In this document: positions 1 through 64,000 of the stretch, in pieces
Layout: every line of letters begins with the position of its first letter
How positions within the stretch are numbered: position 1 is the stretch's first letter
Source of the DNA: Enchytraeus crypticus
Lineage: Eukaryota > Annelida > Clitellata > Enchytraeida > Enchytraeidae
Direction: 5' to 3'
Assembly (NCBI GenBank): GCA_905160935.1
Contig: CAJHZI010000203.1
Location: 764,001-828,000 of the forward strand
Length of the DNA stretch: 64,000 nucleotides
Translations under genes and position numbers: made by a program
The notes under the pieces: generated by a model
The model's database searches: none
Told to the model about the DNA's origin: nothing
The model's input: only the letters and a program-made list of their open reading frames with translations

Positions 1-470
1 TTATGGCCTATGGAATCAAATGCCTTGGAGAAGTCAAGATAGACGGCATCAATTTGACTGCTGCTAATTAAACTAGCAGATAGGCTATTGAAATAACGGA
101 GAAGTTGTGTATTAGTTGACCTTTTAGGCATGAGCCCGTATTGTCTAGAATATATGAGGTCATTTTTCTTTAAGTACCGTAATAGATCGTCCTTAATAAT
201 ACTTTCCATTAGTTTGCATATAATGGAGGTAAGGGAAGTAGGACGATAGTTTTTTTGTTGCTTTTGTCACCTTTCTTAAAAATTGGGACAACACTAGAAC
301 ATTTCCACATTTCAGGTATTTCACCAGCTTTCATTGAAATGTTACATAACATTGAAAGTGGTTTAGCAATTTCGTGACTGATAATAGTAGTAGTAATAGA
401 GTCTATGAAACTAAAGCAACCATCAGGAAATTCATATAAATTATTTAAAATAAAAGGAAAATAGACGAAA
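1..470 (-). mobile_element. Non-LTR retrotransposon reverse transcriptase fragment (jockey/CR1-like)
   Basis: The minus strand reads SMKAGEIPEMWKCSSVVPIF, then after a frameshift near 240-260 (a T-rich run) YRPTSLTSIICKLMESI, and ends at VYLDFSKAFDSIGH at the window edge. These are the N-terminal RT blocks, including the first catalytic Asp. The fragment is broken and runs off the window. It differs from the L1 family that is common elsewhere here. Confidence 0.85.
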
Positions 471-499
471 AACAAGAAAAATTATTCTACAACATTCAT

Positions 500-640
500 T
501 GTCATCATCATCTTCTCTCGAATTCTAGTTGAACTAGGGTCAGAATATAAATTGACCTTCACTTTTCCATTCGTTTAAGACAATTGTATAGCAATTTCTG
601 GAGCCTAGGCGCTCACCAATTGATTTTGAAGTTTAAAATT
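500..640 (-). repeat. S5 interspersed repeat copy (partial)
   Basis: The plus strand reads tcatcatcatcttctctcga, an inverse (GAT)n tail, then gaactagggtcag and gcaatttctggagcctaggc, as in the other S5 copies. Confidence 0.7.
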
Positions 641-1640
641 AAATAAGATCTCATAGCCTTCAGAGACATAGCGACAGCACTCTATTAAGCTCATCTATTC
701 CATCGAATATCTAAGAGTTGCGACCAGCGCTTAATCCTCCTTTCTTTAATTTGGTTTCCTGGATTTTAGTATATTGCATAATTTTGTGACTCTTTTGTTC
801 GTAGCCCGATCGCCATGAATTTGTATAAATAGTGCTCGATGTTGTAATAGAAGCATTCTAATTAATAATGTTTTTGCCGCATACCACATCAACAACCGAT
901 TGGGTTAATTTATATGAGTGAAAACAACGATTTACTAGTAGGCCTAGATACAATTTAGACAATCGTCATCTGGGATCAATTATGCCCAATCTTAAGATTA
1001 TTATCATCGCCTTAAGCCTTACTGAATCATAACATTGATTTGTTATTAACCATTTCAACAAAGTAATCCTTTAGCCTTCTATAAATAAATCAGTCGTTTA
1101 TTTAATCAACTAATGTAGTATTTTAAAACAGGACGAGATAATTATTTGACTGCTGGAAGGATTTACTTAATTTCCTTCTTTAGTATTGAGCGAAACGAAG
1201 ACTATAGATCAACACGCAATTCTAAAGATGTTAATATGGACATTTAAAATGAGATTAATTGTAGAAATACTTTAATTAGACAAAGTAACTGTCTCAACAA
1301 ATACAATAGTATTTTCTAAAACTATTTAACATACCTATTATTTGATGAGGAGTTATTAAATCTTTCAACTTTAGACATTTACATTTATTCTGTTTAGCTT
1401 TCTTGAGCAATTTTAATCATGTATACTACCTTTACGGTACACAACAGCAATTAGCAGCTACAATGTAGCTGACATCTATGAAAATGCTTCGATATCTCAC
1501 TGAAAACATTGCAGACCATCCACTATAAAAGCTGCGTCTTTCATATTTGTGCGGCATTCAAAAGCATAAAAAGTGTTCAATGATCTTGAACACTTTTTAG
1601 GAATCGAGACTTTTTCCAATTTTAATTCTCCTAAATATGT
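640..1640. other. AT-rich sequence with one S6-like patch
   Basis: A degenerate S6 copy (gtgctcgatgttgtaatag) lies near 700-870. The rest is AT-rich without an exon signature that I can support. If the gene's next exon is here, I did not recognise it. Confidence 0.5.
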
Positions 1641-1644
1641 AACG

Positions 1645-1705
1645 TTAATAATAATAAAGGTTTAACGTCCGTTTCCTCATACAAGTATGATGTCAGGGAC
1701 GCGGA
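1645..1705 (-). repeat. S3 SINE-like copy
   Basis: It reads aataataataaaggtttaac, then gtccgtttcctcatacaa and gatgtcaggga: the inverse (ATT)n tail and the shared core. Confidence 0.75.
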
Positions 1706-1879
1706 AAGGAAATGGACACGGTAAGAGCACTGTAAGTCGTGGGACATCGAAACAAAAGGACAGCATATTAATCAACGACACTAACCGTTTGGATGTATGA
1801 CGACAATGGTCGGTACACCGGTTACAGCCAGTAGACCGCAGAGATCTGTTCCATAAAACATACAAGCCCAATAAAAGCT

Positions 1880-2010
1880 AAACACGATAACATGCCGGTC
1901 TATATTTGAACCCTGCAATTCTTGATCTGCTGTCGAACAACTTGTCAACAAGCTACGGGCTCAGCTTGTTATACCGGCTCAATACCTGTACAAGTATTTC
2001 TTAAGCTTAA
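1880..2010 (-). repeat. Possible degenerate tRNA-derived repeat
   Basis: On the minus strand tagcttgttgacaagttg resembles an A box and gggttcaaat a B box about 40 bases later. It is too diverged from S1 and S2 to assign. Confidence 0.3.
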
Positions 2011-2429
2011 GCGAAAAATAATCTTAATAAACCTTGAGTATATCATTTTCGAGCAAAATTTTGAAAATTCTACTGGAAGATGTGCTGACGACAGTATATT
2101 AGGATTAACTACAATTTCTTGTATAGAAGGAATGATGTGAGTACATCATTTGAATCTGGCACCTACTGATGCGATCAGCCAAATTTCTTAAAAGTTTTAT
2201 TAAAATCTAATCTTAAACAACTCAACCCTAGTAAATATTTTGCAAGTTGGCGAAATCATTTTCCATGAAGCCACAAACTAAAGTATTGCTGCTTTATATA
2301 CATGTAAATAATTACTTAGTCATTTGTATCTTCTATTAATATTCCCACGATGTTTTGTAATACGATAATCTAACATATATATCGCAGTTAGGAAAGTAAC
2401 TAAATGTATAACTAATAGAATTTTACACA

Positions 2430-2700
2430 ATTTTATACTTATGAAAAGTAAGTAAACACTAAAAAAAGTAACTAAACACGCATTATAGTGAAAAGATCAA
2501 CCACATTGATATTTATCACTTTTTAATACCACATATTTAAACCGTTCGGCAATTTATAGTCCATTATCCGTATAGCCAGTCCAGTGAATGTCCGAGATTT
2601 TACTCTCAGATCAGCGCGGCTGGCATTCGAACCCACGAGAGTTCAATTCATTTCAGGATCTGTCATTTAAAACTTCATGACGATACCCCTACGCTATTAA
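2430..2700 (-). repeat. S2 tRNA-like SINE copy
   Basis: The minus strand reads tagcgtaggggtatcgtcat (A-box-like), then ctcgtgggttcgaatgccag (B box) and gcgctgatctgagag, followed by a tail matching the copy at 44335-44600. Confidence 0.8.
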
Positions 2701-2704
2701 GACA

Positions 2705-3841
2705 TTATATCTCTCTTAGTGCACTGCATACTGGCAGGTCCATGGTACATAACGCCTCCACTCTTCTCTGTCTTCCGCCTTCCTCTTCATTTCCACATAT
2801 GAGTGGGTCTTTAAATCATCTAACATACCTAATCTCGGCCTGCCCCTGCCTCTTTTTCCTTCCATTCTACCTTCTATGACCTCTTCTAATAGATCTTCCC
2901 CCCTTAGAATGTGTCCTATCCATCTCTTCTTCCTATTTCTTAATACATTTATCAACTGTCTATCTGTGCCAACTCTCTCCAGGACTTCCTCACTTGTAAC
3001 CTTTTGAGTCCAGCTAATCCTCTCCATTCTTCTCCAAATCCACATTTCCAATGCCTCCAGTTTCCTAATATTTTCCTTCCTTAAGGTCCATGTTTCACAT
3101 GCATACAAAAGCGCAGTCCAAAACACAGTTTCCACTATCTTTATCTTGGTGTCTTTCTTTAGACTTTTTGTTAATAGTTCTTTTCTACTATCAAAGGCCG
3201 CTTTTGCTTGTGCAATCCTACTGCATATTTCAGTCTCACATTTCCCATCATCGGTTACAGTATGACCCAAATATCTGAAACTCCTTACCTATTCCAATTT
3301 CGTACCATTTATTGTGATATTAACTTCACCTTTATTATTGGACACTCTCATAACCTTGGTCTTTTTATATTAATCTTCATGCCATATCTTAGGGCCGTAT
3401 CATTCAGCCTATCCGTTATCTTCTCCAATCCAATCTCGCTGCCCGCTACCATTCCTTGGTCATCTGCAAATCGTACATCTTGTAACAAATTCCCTCCTAC
3501 TTTTATTACTTCTTCCAAGTCTTCCATGGCTTCCTCCATCATTGCCTCAGCGTAAATGTTAAACAGCAGCGGCGAAATGCTACAACCTTGTCTTACTCCA
3601 CGTCCTATTTCACCTTCTTCTGAGTATTCTTGTTGGATTTTGATTACTGCTCTTTGATTCATGTACAAGTTCAAAATTAGTCTTCTATCTCTCCAGTCAA
3701 TTCCTATTCTTTTAAAGATATTCATCATCGAGATCCAATCAATCCTGTCAAAGGCCTTCTCGAAGTCTACAAAGCATACAAAAACGTCATTTCCATATTC
3801 TAAGCTTCTTTCTTTGCGAAAGAAGCTTAGAATATGGAAAT
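2705..3841 (-). mobile_element. L1 non-LTR retrotransposon, 5'-truncated copy
   Basis: The RT part reads RGVRQGCSISPLLFNIYAEA, then RFADDQG (the catalytic YxDD-type box as FADD) and LRYGMKINIK. The C-terminal part reads YACETWTLRKENIRKLEALE, then KRWIGHILRGEDLL and GKRGRGRPRLGML. A frameshift or stop lies near 3270-3350. The 3' end is gacctgccagtatgcagtgc, then actaagagaga. The 5' end is a fold-back at 3789-3841. Confidence 0.92.
3789..3841. repeat. Perfect 23-bp inverted repeat at the L1 5' end
   Basis: Arms 3789-3811 and 3819-3841 (atttccatattctaagcttc...) are exact reverse complements around a 7-base loop, ctttgcg. Confidence 0.95.
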
Positions 3842-3895
3842 TATATATTATAAGACATTAAATACCAGAGCAGATTTGATAAAAAGATGGCACAC

Positions 3896-63437
<59,542 letters not shown>

Positions 63438-63499
63438 CTGTCAATAAACACAATGACAGCAAATATATACGCCAACGCATAAATAGATGTAGGCTTACA

Positions 63500-63526
63500 A
63501 GTATAGATGTATATATATATATGTAT

Positions 63527-63598
<72 letters not shown>

Positions 63599-63601
63599 AC
63601 A

Positions 63602-63638
<37 letters not shown>

Positions 63639-63660
63639 TATAATACATGTATATATAATT
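63500..63660. repeat. (AT)n/(TACA)n microsatellite
   Basis: TA runs broken by gtatac and acatgtatat, just upstream of exon 1. Confidence 0.95.
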
Positions 63661-63677
63661 CATAAAGGGTGACACAT

Positions 63678-63830
63678 ATGTCCCTCACATTGCCTTTTAG
63701 CGAGGAACCGCGCTCTAAATTCTTATTTATTGATTGATTGATTGATTGATTGAGTAATAGTTATAATTAAGAAATAAAGGTTTGACGTCAGTTTCTTCGT
63801 ACAAGAAAGATGTCAGGGATTGCTCTGGAT
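63678..63830. repeat. S4 fragment (plus) followed by S3 fragment (minus)
   Basis: 63678-63755: gtccctcacattgcctttta, gcgaggaaccgcgctctaaa and a (ATTG)n tail. 63765-63822: aataaaggtttgacgtcagt, ttcttcgtacaagaaagatg, tcaggga. Confidence 0.82.
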
Positions 63831-64000
63831 CAATTCCAACTACTAACAGATTCACTCAAAACAATCAGAAAACACATTTGTACAGAGGAAAAATGAGGTC
63901 GTAGGTTGTGCCACTCTATTGTTTAAACGACAATAAATTGAAAATAATAAGTAGAATGAAACTGTTTGTGATTAGTAAAAAGTAATGAAGTAAACAAGTC

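Overview
The window is eukaryotic, from an animal genome. It is AT-rich and carries GT-AG introns, tRNA-derived SINEs, non-LTR retrotransposons, Tc1/mariner and hAT-like DNA transposons, and abundant microsatellites and minisatellites. No bacterial features (operons, Shine-Dalgarno sites, dense ORFs) are present. The repeat mix and the FN3-rich gene suit an aquatic invertebrate, but I cannot name the phylum from sequence alone.

Almost the whole window (about 63.4 kb down to 3.9 kb, minus strand) is one gene. I assembled 41 exons by reading open frames between AG acceptors and GT donors. All 40 junctions keep the reading frame, giving about 2226 codons without a stop, and both ends of the gene lie outside what I could find. 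The encoded protein starts, in this window, inside a cupredoxin-like domain (exons 1-2). It continues with a chitobiase/beta-hexosaminidase C-terminal-type domain (CHB_HEX_C, exons 3-4) and about 16 fibronectin type III (FN3) domains separated by acidic or Ser/Pro-rich linkers (exons 5-39). It ends, as far as visible, in a thioredoxin/redoxin-like domain (exons 40-41). The cupredoxin copper-site residues and the thioredoxin CxxC both look degenerate. I do not recognise a named family with this architecture.

The introns are packed with repeats, named here for reference. S1 is a tRNA-like SINE with good A and B boxes. S2 is a second, unrelated tRNA-like SINE. S3 has (ATT)n tails and S4 has (ATTG)n tails; S1, S3 and S4 share a core of about 43 bp. 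S5 has (GAT)n tails and S6 has (GTT)n tails. L1 is a non-LTR retrotransposon whose copies end in a small hairpin plus (GA)n; N1 and N2 are short elements with the same 3' end. DNA transposons are a Tc1-like element nested in an L1 copy (TA duplication), a DD37D mariner-like relic inside (AT)n, and a hAT-like element that splits an S1 copy with an 8-bp duplication. Minisatellites with units of 19, 35, 36, 43 and 48 bp, and a 12-bp palindromic AT satellite, fill further intron space, often close to exons.

No other protein-coding gene, rRNA, genuine tRNA or CRISPR array was found. Repeat boundaries are read by eye and are approximate. Exon boundaries are given to the base but are predictions from sequence.
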